Assembly (NCBI RefSeq): GCF_040954835.1 | Contig: NC_090711.1 | Coordinates: 4,037,501-4,101,500, forward strand | Direction of reading: 5' to 3' | Length of the DNA: 64,000 nt | Source: Lepisosteus oculatus | Taxonomy: Eukaryota; Chordata; Actinopteri; Semionotiformes; Lepisosteidae | Shown here: positions 26,301-35,519 of the stretch, piece after piece | Layout of the letters: each line of letters starts with the position of its first letter | How positions within the stretch are numbered: the stretch's first letter is position 1 | Notes under the pieces: model-generated | Database searches by the model: none | Seen by the model: the letters and a program-made list of their open reading frames with translations, nothing else | Told to the model about the DNA's origin: nothing | Position numbers and translations under genes: made by a program

Positions 26301-28733
26301 ACCTTTTTCTAACAGGCATGCCTTGTAAATTAGTATATAAGGGATATGAATTATACTATAGCATAGAAATCAGAATAGCTTTTCACAAAGGCTTAACACT
26401 ATATCTGCACTATCCACAGATGTTAGCAGAAGGTCTGTTTTGCTTTTCATAGAATTCAGAACCTATCTTCCAGTGAAACCCCCACAGCCTCGAATCTAAA
26501 TCTCCTTCTTGTTTTTAAGTTCTCATTCTCTCCCCAACAGAGGAGAAAATACAGAAGTTGTTCACACTGAAACCTGGCTCAGAAAACAGGGGAGATTGCC
26601 AATTCCTTCTCATTTAGCCAAAATCTGGGCAATTGTCCAACTTTCCAGTGCCGTTCACTCACAATACAGGTAACGATTTGTAGTTTTTGCACTTTTATGC
26701 TGATTTACAATGCGGTTACAAAGAATATGCTGGATTGCAAACCCTAGAAGAAAACAAAGGGTGCACAAAACAAATCTGAATGGAATCCATCTACATAATT
26801 TCATGCAAACTGTTACATAACTCACAGGTGAAACTAAAAATAACTTAAGTCTGTTAGGAGGGCTTTATAAGTTGTCACACCTCCTGACAAACCCTTATAA
26901 CAAAACAAAGCACAAGCAAGACTAACACCAGCACACTCACGCCAAGAGAACAGTGTACAGTCGCTTTCTGCTCATGTAATCATCTGAAAAATAAACCCAA
27001 CTCTTATTGATGGATCTTTCTCTAGTATGCAGTCAAAACAATAGAGCGCCTACTGTCATTTTAGATCGAGGTCTATAAAAACCCTCTTCAGAAAGTTATG
27101 GGAGAGATCTACAGTATATCAGATGGGTATTTTTTCAAGAATTAGGTCTTCCATCCCAAACCAAAAACAGTCTTTCATGTGTCAGACTTTTCAATAACAG
27201 CCTTCACCTGACGCTCATTTTAAAGTCACAAGATTGCTGTAACAAAGCAGTAGTCTTAAAGCGTATGCAGATGTGGTAGCCCTGCTAAAGCATTTTTGAG
27301 AATACTTAAAAAACGTGCCGTTAGGTGGAATAGATTAATGAGACAATTAACACCAGACTTTAATGGTATACATTACTTCTCCCACCACTCCTGAAGGAGC
27401 AGAACACAAAATCAGACCCAGCACTCCTGCAGGCCAGCAGACTACATTGGACAAGTGGCAGATGAATTCAGTGAAAGCAGTACTTGCTTTCAGATTAAGC
27501 CATTTTAAATGGTGCAGCAGGCACACGAAAATAGATTAACAAAGTGTTCTATCAGATTGAGGGGAACAGGTACTGGGTATCATAAAGACGAATGTACCAA
27601 GCGGGCACCCAGCTTGTTGGATATGCAAGACAAGGCACTGGTCACTAATATACAGGCACCGCTGAGCCGTAGGCACGAATGCGGACATCAAACTTACTGG
27701 CGTGCTATATTATTAAAAGGCGATATTAAATTATGCATATTTAATACGAACGTGGATATTTCACATTTCCACCTTCCTTAATGCATGAAATTGACCCGCA
27801 TAAGTGGAATAGTATGTGTTTTTTTTTTATTCCTGTACTATCTGTAATTTTCATATGCGGTAATTAAGAAAACGTCTGCATTTTATTTTTTAATACCACT
27901 TTTATAATCCACTGTGCTTCCTTGCTTGCGCAAGGAGTCAGCGTATCGGTCGAGGCTGATCGCCTGACAGGACAGGGCATCGTGACCATAACGCGCGCAC
28001 ACACCCACATACACACAATTTCCACGTCGCCCGCACACCTATTGATAATCTGCTAATAGACTATCACGGGACACATCGGACCTAATGGGAACCTGTCCAT
28101 CTTGAGTTTAATGAACGGCTAGAGCGGACCCCCCTTTAATAATAATAAAACAAACAGATGCTCTCTCTCTCTCTCCATAAAAACCCCAGAGTTGTTAGGA
28201 CACAAAAGCAAGCTCACGACATTGCTTGGCTCCCACAGCCCGTACCCATCTCATGGGTGACGGTGCTGGGACGTGTCCTTTACATTCCCGGTTCTCGGAG
28301 GCGAAAGGAAAGGGAAGAAAAGTTAGAAATGGAAAGAGGAGAGAGGGGATCCCGAATTCTAGTTACGCAGCAGGGCAAGGGTATGTAACACAGAGAAAGA
28401 TAGACTAACCGTTGTCTTTACGGGGACGTAGAGTACAGGCTTCCCCGCTGCGCCTTTCTTCGGCTCGCTGTGACCGCTCCCGACCTGAAACCCTTTAGAT
28501 TTCACCCAGAATTTAAATTTGGCGTTGATGTGGTTGTTCTCGATATAGACGCCGTCCGACTCGTCGCTCTGGAGCAGCGTTTGCAGAATCTTGTTATATT
28601 TTCTCCGGGTGACGGTCTTTGTTTTACCCGAGTCCCCGTAAGTCCGGAGGCACCAGTCCTGAAATTCGCTGAACATCTCTCCCTCCGACACGGGGCTTCT
28701 CCTTATTAAATCCACAGCTGAATTTTTAGACAT
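2262..28733 (-). CDS. nol4l: nol4l (NOL4-like) gene, 5' part, three coding exons, incomplete
   Basis: Minus-strand gene joined from 28733..28410, 6415..6260 and 2373..2262, giving 197 complete codons plus one base; the rest lies beyond position 1. All junctions are GT/AG and in phase (0, 0, then 1). The protein starts MSKNSAVDL and carries the NOL4-family N-terminal block FQDWCLRTYGDSGKT (residues 24-38), AKFKFWVKSKGFQVG (71-85), VLYVPVKTT (100-108), VVEDFFDIIYAMHVE (126-140), KHAGQKKTYKA (150-160) and ETYAFLPREAVTRFLMSC (163-180). Family knowledge: NOL4 and NOL4L are nuclear proteins of unclear biochemical function; human NOL4L is known from leukaemia fusions with PAX5 and RUNX1. The choice of nol4l over nol4 rests on the diverged stretch after VPVKTT, on TDPNKAPKHAGQKK, and on the neighbouring commd7. 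Family assignment is very secure; the paralogue is likely. Confidence 0.93.
2374..6259 (-). other. nol4l intron 2 (3,886 bases)
   Basis: Bounded by the GTAAGA donor of exon 2 and the CAG acceptor of exon 3. It is mostly AT-rich and without coding signal, apart from a compact CpG-rich patch at 3,760-4,115 listed separately. An RFX-like half site, GTTGCCAAGGCA, begins at 2931. Confidence 0.85.
3760..4115. promoter_or_regulatory. CpG-rich patch inside nol4l intron 2, possible alternative promoter
   Basis: By hand count about 30 CpG dinucleotides lie in roughly 330 GC-rich bases, while the flanking intron is AT-rich and nearly free of CpG. The patch has GC-box-like CCCGCCCC runs and repeated GCCAGC units near 3932-3955. 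It lies 1.4 kb upstream of exon 3 in the direction of nol4l transcription, where an alternative first exon for a shorter NOL4L isoform could begin. The overlapping open frames on both strands (for example 3783-4100 minus) are low-complexity and look like by-products of GC richness. Promoter activity is inferred. Confidence 0.45.
6260..6415 (-). CDS. nol4l: nol4l coding exon 2 (52 codons)
   Basis: Read on the minus strand, the acceptor CTCTCTGTGGCAG precedes TGT GTG GAC, and the exon ends in TAC AAA GCA before the donor GTAAGA. It encodes 52 codons in phase 0 at both ends, including SSLKRVAVVEDFFDIIY and KHAGQKKTYKA. NOL4 has a related exon product, but here the insert between MHVE and KHAGQK reads IGTDPNKAP. 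This differs from the NOL4 type and favours nol4l. Longer open frames overlapping this exon on the same strand are in the wrong frame. Confidence 0.93.
7620..7920 (+). repeat. possible decayed 5S-type SINE body
   Basis: The segment GCCCTTTAGATGAAACATC, followed by CCGTGGTCCTCATGTTC, resembles the central body of the 5S-derived fish SINE family found elsewhere in the window. Neither the 5S-like head nor the 3' tail is clear, so this is a weak call. Confidence 0.25.
8690..9060. promoter_or_regulatory. CpG-containing patch with nearby X-box-like site
   Basis: CpG is locally frequent from 8,700 to 9,060 (CCGGCCG, CCGCGG, GGGGCGGC, a CATCGCGC run) with poly-C and poly-T tracts. Just before it, at 8636-8649, GTTTCCATAGAAAC is a near-palindromic match to the RFX X-box pattern. 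This could be an intronic regulatory element or a weak internal promoter. Function is inferred. Confidence 0.3.
11769..11824. repeat. (GTTT)14 microsatellite
   Basis: Fourteen perfect tandem copies of GTTT in nol4l intron 1, followed by CTGGGGGTGGGG. The purity suggests a young, length-variable locus. Confidence 0.98.
15410..15620. promoter_or_regulatory. CpG-rich patch with (CTC)n run in nol4l intron 1
   Basis: About 19 CpGs by hand count in roughly 200 bases, including CGCCGGCGCTGCG and GCGCGCCGG, next to a CTC triplet run (about 15449-15475) and CCCCGCCCGCCCC boxes. The flanks are AT-rich. The patch lies 9 kb upstream of exon 2 in transcription direction. Open frames crossing it (proline-, glycine- or serine-rich) follow from base composition. 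It may be a CpG-island-type alternative promoter or enhancer; this is inferred. Confidence 0.4.
17326..17345 (+). promoter_or_regulatory. octamer with SOX-like half site
   Basis: A perfect octamer ATGCAAAT sits at 17336-17343, preceded by TATTATA. Together this resembles the SOX2-OCT4 composite (CATTGTTATGCAAAT), matching about 12 of 15 positions. It lies just upstream of the LINE fragment. Single-site prediction only. Confidence 0.25.
17411..17925 (+). mobile_element. non-LTR retrotransposon 3' end (L2/Rex-like), decayed
   Basis: An open frame at 17411-17737 ends in VLGTAPQWWNDIPVTVRTAD followed by LLAICQNRLTTHLC. This is the pattern of the extreme C-terminus of L2/CR1/Rex-type reverse transcriptase ORFs (W-N-x-[IL]-P ... 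F/C-x-x-x-L-x-T-H-L). After the stop, about 150 bases of 3'UTR end near 17,900 in ATAAAAGCATTAGCCAAATG, which resembles the short conserved tail of such LINEs. The catalytic domain is absent, so this is a 5'-truncated, inactive copy inserted antisense to nol4l. Subfamily not certain. Confidence 0.6.
17607..17620 (-). promoter_or_regulatory. CTCF-like core within LINE fragment
   Basis: CTGCCCCCCAGTGG, read on the minus strand as CCACTGGGGGGCAG, fits 13 of 14 positions of the CTCF core CCASYAGRKGGCRS. It falls in the retroelement ORF remnant, so it may be coincidental. Confidence 0.25.
20515..20580 (+). repeat. retroelement-type tail motif (CCTGAAGACGGC...GGAACGTCGGCT)
   Basis: The segment has the layout of a widespread vertebrate repeat tail: CCTGAAGA(A)GGC, a short spacer, CCGAAACGTCGGC, a pyrimidine stretch and AATAAA. 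Here AGCCGGAACGTCGGCT forms a small inverted repeat and GGAATAAACCG follows. The family name is not certain. A related, more decayed motif is at 61,840-61,900. Confidence 0.4.
21655..22042 (+). mobile_element. 5S rRNA-derived SINE, near full length
   Basis: The head CCCTGATCTCATCAGCTCTC, then GTTAAGCATAGCTGGTTCTG and TACTGGGATGGAGACC, follows the 3' half of 5S rRNA, which holds its internal polymerase III promoter. The body continues to GATGACGGGGATACTGTGATG. The tail contains ACGGCTGCTGTGCACCCCCC, AGGTGGGTGCTGCAC and AAGTGCTCTGGGATG, as in other copies in the window. Several substitutions and deletions mark it as an old copy. It lies antisense to nol4l in intron 1. Confidence 0.75.
28160..28176. 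repeat. short (CT)n tract
   Basis: A run of about eight CT units just inside intron 1, downstream of nol4l exon 1. Confidence 0.9.
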
Positions 28734-29760
28734 CGCTCGGCCTCTCTTTTTTTTTATGTCCTTTCAGCACACAAAAAAAGCCAAAAAGAAAAAGGGGTGC
28801 TCTAGTCCGAGAGGATGAGCACCATGCGCGTCTGGCGTGTAACCCCGATCCCCTGGAAACCGGCTCTCCGTGTGCTATCACACCTGTTTGCAATAGCGAT
28901 TCCCCTCCTGTCCCAAAACGCAACGACAAATGCCCGCCGCACACATCCTCCGTTACAGCAGAGAAAGGGGGCTGTCCTACAGGAGAGGGTATCTCCCACC
29001 TGTATGTTAAGAGGTCTCTGAAATGTTCACGCTGTTATTTGAAGGAAAAAAAAACCCGAATAAGCCAAACTGACGCGGAGAAGCCGCAGTAACACGCTGG
29101 CGAGTACTGAGCGGTTTTGGGAACAGCCGAAATGGGCTGCACCTCCCCCAGACGCCGGGCTAGGAGCGATTTGACAGATAATACATGTTCATATGGTAAT
29201 ACTAGCAGGACCCCTCTGCACACTCCACCCACTCCACCTGTTTGAATCAGACCCTATTCGATGTTGTACAGTAACGAAACGCTGGTCTTCGCAAAAATAC
29301 TCAATCGCAGCACTGAAGGGGCTGAGGGAAAAGCGTAGCCTATATCTGTGCTATCCGCTCCAAAGCATTAAGGACCAGAATCACCACGAAATTCAACAGG
29401 AAGTGCGAAACCCAAATTCCCAGATCGACACAAAGCGAGGTGCCCGTCCCACGAAAGGAACAGCACGGCGACGCGCATACAGCGGAGATGAATTACAACG
29501 CGCGGCTCAAACCGTGTTTTTATTTTCTTTTTTTTTTTAAAAGCGCATATTTTAGAGGGGGTAGTGAAATGGGATGGTGAAGACGGTTGTGCGTGGGTAA
29601 GCGGGGTCTCTCACATGAGATCGCTTTAATGATCCGGTGATGTCATAGGGGTGATACGTTTTTTTTTAAAATTCCGGTTTGGGACGACCGGGGAAAACCA
29701 GTGTTCATTTTAACATTATTTCCTTTCAGCCGCAGAGCGCGTTCCCCTACCACGAATAGC
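28250..29760 (-). promoter_or_regulatory. nol4l promoter and 5' CpG-enriched zone
   Basis: CpG becomes frequent around and upstream of the nol4l start codon (for example GCACGGCGACGCGC, AACGCGCGGC near 29460-29505 and CCAGACGCCGGG at 29148-29159), against a CpG-poor background on both sides. No TATA box is apparent at a fitting distance from the ATG. TGATGTCAT, an ATF/CRE-like site, lies at 29637-29645. This is the expected place for the nol4l transcription start; the exact TSS cannot be read from the sequence. Confidence 0.55.
28410..28733 (-). CDS. nol4l: nol4l coding exon 1 (start codon, 108 codons)
   Basis: The ATG at 28733-28731 opens 108 codons ending in VLYVPVKTT, followed directly by the donor GTTAGT (28409-28404). 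The reading frame continues past the donor for 17 codons without homology, so the splice is placed at the end of family similarity. A polar lead (MSKNSAVDLIRRSPVSEGEM) precedes the conserved FQDWCLRTYGDSGKT block. The KTKTVTRRKY stretch and the FKFWVKSKGF block are the parts most shared with NOL4. The start is the first ATG before the conserved block in this frame and sits inside a CpG-rich zone. An additional upstream 5'UTR exon cannot be excluded. Confidence 0.93.
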
Positions 29761-30884
29761 ACTTATAGCTAATTAAAGCATACAAAAATAAATATCTTGT
29801 AAATAAAATGTACACATTGGTAAGTGCGATTTCGAACGGTGTTAATCAACAAGATATATCTTGAAATAAATAAGTGGATTTATTCTACTCAGTAGCTTTC
29901 TTTCCGAATAAAAATACTTCATACTATATATAGTTAAAAAAAAGTAAAAATCCGGGGGGTATCGTCAAGAAAACAACATTAATTAGAAAACAAGTGGCCC
30001 TGGACGGATATTTTTGTCCAAGAGAAGGCAGTCTGAAATACAAATCAAATGTTATGTCACACGTTGTCCCTGGCTTTAATGGCACGTAGCATTACACCTG
30101 TGTTGGCAACATATAGTGCAATAATAAGGGTTTCCAGATATCAATCAGAGTCACTAGAGCTGTTGTTTTTCTAGAAGTCACAAAAATACACATGTTTTCA
30201 GTTGCTACCAAATTATTCACAGGTTCCTCTTCAGTTGCTCCAGTAAAAATTGCTATTTGCATAAGTAAACATGAGTGTTTCCTATAGATTGCAGAGTTTT
30301 TCTTGAAAATATAAACTCCATCGACCAAAATAATAAAGATTAAATTAAGCACAGCCTGTGACTTGGGGAGATGCTGTCAATCCACTCCTTCATTTTCAGA
30401 AAGCCGCTTGTTCCTGGCAAGTCCATATCCCGGAAGCACAGGACACAAGATACTCAGGACACCACTTCTTATTAGACTGTTTTATAGGACAAACAGAAGA
30501 GATTAACACATTTGTGTGTTTAATGGCGAGGTGGTGAAAACATCATTACCTTTGGAAGGGTAATGACAGAGATCTGAGCATTAAAATAGTCCCTGTTCAT
30601 CAAATGTTAGAGCCACACCTACTAAAATCACCCAAAGTAACCTCTGAGTGTGCATCATACCACTTAACACTTTCAGCAAAAGTAAACAAAACATCCGCAA
30701 GGAGAAATCATTTTTATGGTCATCGAAACCAGAGTTAATATGTCAAGTGGAAAAAAAAGAATTTGAATTTTGGACTTAGGTGGTAGCATTTTCCATACAT
30801 ACAGTAACCTAAAACATCTCAGCATGTCTTTTAAATGATGAAAGAGCTTTTAAGACTGCGGATGGTTGCCAAAGAGGTGCTTTA

Positions 30885-31110
30885 ACTTAATTCATCAGTT
30901 GTGCTAATTCTTCTTCTGCTAGTGTTACTCCTGCTACTACTGTTAAAGCATCTGGAGCTGTTATTTAAGCTGAAGTTACTACTGCTGGTACTGTTACTAC
31001 AATTGCTGTTGATACTACAGCTGCTAAAACTGATACTACGAAGTGTAGTACAACATCTGATCTTACAGCTACAGCTGCTTTTTACTACTAATACTGTTAC
31101 AAGGACTGTC
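30885..31110. repeat. degenerate trinucleotide tract (CTG/CTA/GTT-like)
   Basis: About 225 bases show strong 3-base periodicity (CTGCTACTACTG, CTGTTACTAC, CTGCTGGTAC and so on) with no perfect run. Read on the plus strand it is almost all leucine codons; on the minus strand it is serine/asparagine-rich after a hydrophobic stretch. This is best explained as an old, diverged triplet microsatellite; the frames are by-products. Confidence 0.7.
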
Positions 31111-31737
31111 AGGAATAAAGTAACAAAAAAGAACAGAATGAAATAGATACCTATGACTACCAAAATAGATCTGCTTTCCGCTGATATTCTGTCAGTAAAA
31201 CTCCTTGTGTTCTTTGTTCAGCTATCTGTTACCTTTTTAGAAAAATTGTCTCCTACATATGAGTTCAAGGTATTATCCAAAAGGAAAAGCGAGCCTTCTA
31301 CAGAGAAAGAAGCAAGTTTGTATCTAGACCCAGTTTACTGTAGGAAAATGTATGAATGTAGAATATACTCTGTATATTCAAAGGTGCATTGATTAATAGC
31401 ACATGTTTATGACTTTATTGTTGAGAAGAAGAAACTTTTATATAGCACCTATACTTTTTATAAAGTGCAGTCTGTAACATCTTGTAGAGATCCAGGGCAG
31501 TGCGAGCATCACTTCTCCCTTTTTATCTTCCCACTGCCTCGGATCAGATGCCTCGGACACACATGTCCTGTTGGTCTGTGACATCAGAACCTGCATCTCC
31601 AGACCCAAGATGGCTGACCCAGGAAAACCTCAGCTCTTTCGGTCAGCTGACACTGATGACAGACCCAGGACTTCAGGATCCTAACCCCTAGCCTTGCAGA
31701 AAATGTTCATGATCTGTTAGAGTTAATGCACCACAAG

Positions 31738-31962
31738 CTCATTGCTGGATGGGGGGGGGGGCAACCACAGGGCCTGGGACCCCAAGAGGTTTCCTTCCTC
31801 CCACTTGGGGTTTTTACTTCCCTCTTCTCTGTGCCCACATGGCCCACTGCTGCTATACTGTCACCTGCGGCACAGATCTCTACAGGGCTCTTGGACAAGC
31901 TTCTTGCAAAGGGCACTATGGCAAACAAAAGAGTGATGTGATTCAGCCCCTCTCTGCACAAG
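31738..31962 (+). repeat. unnamed interspersed repeat, copy A
   Basis: A GGATGGGGG(n)CAACCACAGGGCC head is followed by TTTCCTTCCTCCCACTTGGG, TGCCCACATGGCCCACTGCT, TCACCTGCGGCACAGATCTC and CAGCCCCTCTCTGCACAAG. The same blocks in the same order occur on the opposite strand at 35.16-35.52 kb. Open frames across it are shared by both copies only because the DNA is repeated. Family not recognised. Confidence 0.75.
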
Positions 31963-33050
31963 CACTGGGATCTCAGACACAGTAGGTTATGCATTGAGTT
32001 AATGAGGTTTTTGAGATTTCTTCCAAATTCCTTCTGTAAAATAAATTAGGGGTTATGTGCTGCCAAACCTAAAAGATCAGGGTGTATGCAGTGTGGAGGA
32101 CAAAGCAGAACATGGGGGAGAACAAATACTGGCTGTGAAACATGGATGCAATTCACTGCTCTCATGATTATTGAAAAAAATATTTTTCTTGATCAAAGAC
32201 CACTAGCTGGAATTTAAGTGACTTATGACATCGTTAGCTGATGATTAAGTGGTGCGGGGTGCAAAAAACATAACATAATTTTGATGATTCTTCAGTTTCA
32301 CTAGATTATTAAAAATTTTAAACCTGATTTTAATATACCAGTTTCTTACAAAGTCTGTCTGACGCACTTCAGAACTAATAAAACATTAACTGAAGTTTTA
32401 GGAACTTCAGTGAGAATCCAGGTTTGTTTAAAGTAGCAGTGTATGGGGACCCTATCTTAGTGTTAATAGAAATACCCTACAGAGACACTCTCCTACAGTG
32501 CACAATTTGATCAGTGACATCTTTCAGCTTGCTCCTGCAATCTTGAGAATTTACACAATTCCTTACTTATCTTCCCTGGATTAGTAAATAAGTCTAGGTT
32601 GCTCCATGAAATTGGTGTGGACAGGACAAAGGAATGCAAGACAAAGAGAAGAAGTGGCGTTTGGCTTTTCAGAGCAGCAGCCCACAATTGGTTGAGATCT
32701 GCTTGGGCAGGGCTGGGATTTGTCAGGCAGGGCTCTCCGTGCTCTCAGAACAACAGTGGCTAGCAGGGAGCCTGCACGCTTGCAATGACATCCATGAGAG
32801 ACAAGTCACCTTTCCAGTCATCACTGTCCCTCCTGCCTGACACTGTGTGACGCCTGCAGCAGGTCAGATAAGCACCCTGTTCAGGAAGTGGGAGTGTCCA
32901 TGTGTGTCGTCCACTCTCCGATGGGACCAGCTGCCTTTGCTGGAGAGCAGAATCATCAAACAACTGGAAATTTCAAAGTGGGTGGGCATACCAATTGATG
33001 TCACTGTTATTTAAAAATGTTTTTTATCAAATCAGCATGTTTATTTATAT

Positions 33051-33238
33051 GTCCATCCATCCATTTTCTAACCACTTTATCCAATACAGGAACAACGGGG
33101 GGAATCAGAGCCTATCCCAATGAGCACAGACACAGACCCACACCAGGCCAATTATCCCAGAATCCAACTGACTGCGGGAGGAAATGGGAGCACCTGGGAG
33201 AAATCCACAGAAACACAGGGAGATCATACAAACTCCCC
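33051..33238 (-). mobile_element. tRNA-derived SINE, 3' part
   Basis: On the plus strand it begins CCATCCATCCATTTTCTAAC, then CAGAGCCTATCCCAATGAGC, and ends AACACAGGGAGATCATACAA ACTC (internal space only for reading). This is the reverse complement of a common fish tRNA-SINE body and tail. The tRNA-like head is missing, so the copy is 5'-truncated. Confidence 0.7.
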
Positions 33239-34354
33239 TCCATCCTTATTTACTTATTTATTTGAACTGGGAAAAAGGGCTTTTAAATTCTAATTACTCA
33301 AGAGATATTTCCACAGAGGAGCCTCCTTTTCTATTGCAGGGAAGAGGTTATGTAGGGGCTAAAGTCCCAGTAATTGGTAGAGACAGAAAATAATTGCCAT
33401 AAGTGGGTATGTAAAATCTTGAAAAAAGATGGTAATTAGGGGAATTAATGTCAAACAGGGGTGACAACCTTGTCAAGAATGTTGAAAAGGGAGCTACCAC
33501 TGACCTCCCCATTGAGTGCTACAGAAAACTCCATCCCTATCAGTCCTTATCCCTAAATCCTGAACTCTCTTTTTATTTGTCTCACTATTAGTGAAGCAAA
33601 TGACGATACTGGTGAAAAAGAAAGAAGCGCAAGGAAGATAAGTTTTGTGCAACGCCTGGTGATTTGGAGTTGCAGTCTGTGCAAGGGAACATTTTAAATC
33701 AGGAGGTGACAATCACAAGCTGGGCTACTGTCACTTTCAAATCACACCTTGCCCATGCTGTCAGCTTTGTTCTTCAGTGACGGTTTGATTGTTGTTCAAA
33801 CTGTGCTTCATAGTGGGAAATTACTCATGTATTCGGACCCAGCCCTGTTTCCTATTTAAAAAAAACAACAATCAGACACTGTGATTTTCCTGCAGCAAAC
33901 TGCATTCAGCATTCCCATCAAATTAATTTGCAAATGAGTGGACAGTTTGTCCAGCTGGCCAAGAGACTATCTACCTTCAGCAACAGAATTCACTTTAGAA
34001 ACCAAATCATAAGTTCTGAATCATCTGCCAACCAGAATTCATGCAAGTTATGAGGCTGCAGTTGTCGGTCCTTTCACTGTTTCTAAAACATTACATGCAG
34101 TTAATTCCTGCGATATCAATTTTGTATTTCAAGACTATGCAATATTGATGTGCAAAAAGTTGTATTTTCACAGGGGGAAGCATCATAAAAATATGATGAA
34201 TTATGAGTTGAAAGCTAGGGGTTTTCACAGAACAGATTGTAACATATAGCATAGAAATGATCTATAATATATTTAAACCTGATGCACTGGGCAGATGGAG
34301 GTCAGAGCTATCCCTGACAGAGCCGGAACATAGGATGGACAATACAGAGAGGCA

Positions 34355-34515
34355 AACAGACATAGCAGCATGTCTCCAGGAGGTGGAAGGAAACCAGAGT
34401 AAACCCATACAAATAAGGGGAGGACATTCAATATCGCACAGAAAGCCACCCCTACCCAGAATCAAACCCAGGATCTCACAGCTAGGAGGCAGTAGCACTC
34501 AAGCACCACAGCATG
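34355..34515 (-). mobile_element. tRNA-derived SINE, head part
   Basis: It includes AGGTGGAAGGAAACCAGAG and a pol III B-box-like AGAATCAAACC at 34458-34468 (reverse of GGTTTGATTCT), followed by GGCAGTAGCACTCAAGCACC, corresponding to the tRNA-like A-box side. It is the same family as the copy at 49.67 kb, in opposite orientation. Confidence 0.6.
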
Positions 34516-35164
34516 AATGTGATTCATGTACATGATGTTATTAATGACACATACTGTATGAACTTCCACTGGCTGTTTGGAGGAAAATAAGAACTGCTTT
34601 GCATTTTCTGCAAAAAAAGTATGCCCACCCTGTGATTTTCACTTTCTTACTCACTGACCTTATTACTCAGACTCTTTCCTGCCTGAAATATCACAGCCCC
34701 TGCTGAGCTGCTGACGGCTGCAAAAATTGTTTGATGTTGAAATGGCGAGGAGGACATGGACTTGAGGACGGCTGGGGTGGCTGGCAAGATGAGAGACAGT
34801 TCAGGAGGGTCACATCTGTGTGGGATTCTTGGAATTCATAAGTTCTCTGCTGCATAACTTAATCAACACCTGTCATGAAAGCAGAGAGGGGACTTGGACA
34901 GTTTCTGCATTTGTATTTCTTTGTATGAACAGCTATCAGGAATAAACATATTAAACGCGTACTTATTACTTTGTAAGCTGTCCACTGAACCAGGCTGTGG
35001 TATTTGGCATTTACTTTTTTTTTGCACTTGGTGGTGATTAATCAAGTCATTCTGCCGTGCTGTTTAATTGTTTGCTAGTAAAGAGAATGCTGTCATGTAT
35101 TTCAGAACCCTGGGAATCCATCCACACACACAACACAGTCATCAAATACTGCGGTCTCAGACCT

Positions 35165-35519
35165 TCGTTTGCTATAGTGTCCTTTGAACAGTTAGTCCCA
35201 GAGCTCTGTGCAGATCTGTGTTGCAGGTGACAAGACAGCAACAGAGGGCCAGGTGAGTAGAGCAGAGGAAATGAAAAACCGCCAGTGGGAGAAAAGGAAC
35301 CTCGTGCAGAGAGGGGCTGAGAGGGACTGAACGACAGTCTTTTGTTTGCTTTAATGCCCTGTGCAGAGCTCTGTAGAGATCTGTGTTGCAGGTGACAGTA
35401 TAGCAGCAGTGGGCCATGTGGGCACAGAAGAGACAAAAACAAAGAAAACAAAAACCTCCAGTGGGAGGAAGGAAACCTCTGGGGGTCCCGGGCCCTGTGG
35501 TTGTACCCCCCATCCAGGC
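35165..35519 (-). repeat. unnamed interspersed repeat, copy B with internal tandem duplication
   Basis: Read on the minus strand, the head GGATGGGGGGTACAACCAC is followed by two consecutive versions of the same unit. The first (about 35480-35301) runs from GGTTTCCTTCCTCCCACTGG to CTCTCTGCACGAG. The second (35300-35165) restarts with GTTCCTTTTCTCCCACTGGC and repeats TCACCTGCAACACAGATCTG and GAGCTCTG. Both match copy A at 31.74 kb. Frames over it are not genes. Confidence 0.75.

Larger units (their letters stand above)
6416..28409 (-). other. nol4l intron 1 (21,994 bases)
   Basis: Very long first intron running from the GTTAGT donor of exon 1 to the CAG acceptor of exon 2. No further coding exon was recognised on either strand. 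Contents listed separately are CpG-rich patches (8.69-9.06 and 15.41-15.62 kb), a GTTT microsatellite (11.77 kb), a LINE 3' end (17.41-17.93 kb), a retroelement-like tail (20.52 kb) and a 5S-derived SINE (21.65-22.04 kb). Between these, stretches such as 9.8-11.3, 12.0-15.1, 18.0-20.4 and 22.1-27.9 kb show only AT-rich intronic sequence with chance open frames. Confidence 0.85.

Noticed and set aside
30882..31163. Minus-strand frame with a hydrophobic start and Ser/Asn-rich tail, like a small secreted protein
   Set aside because: The composition follows from the diverged triplet repeat; no homologue recognised.
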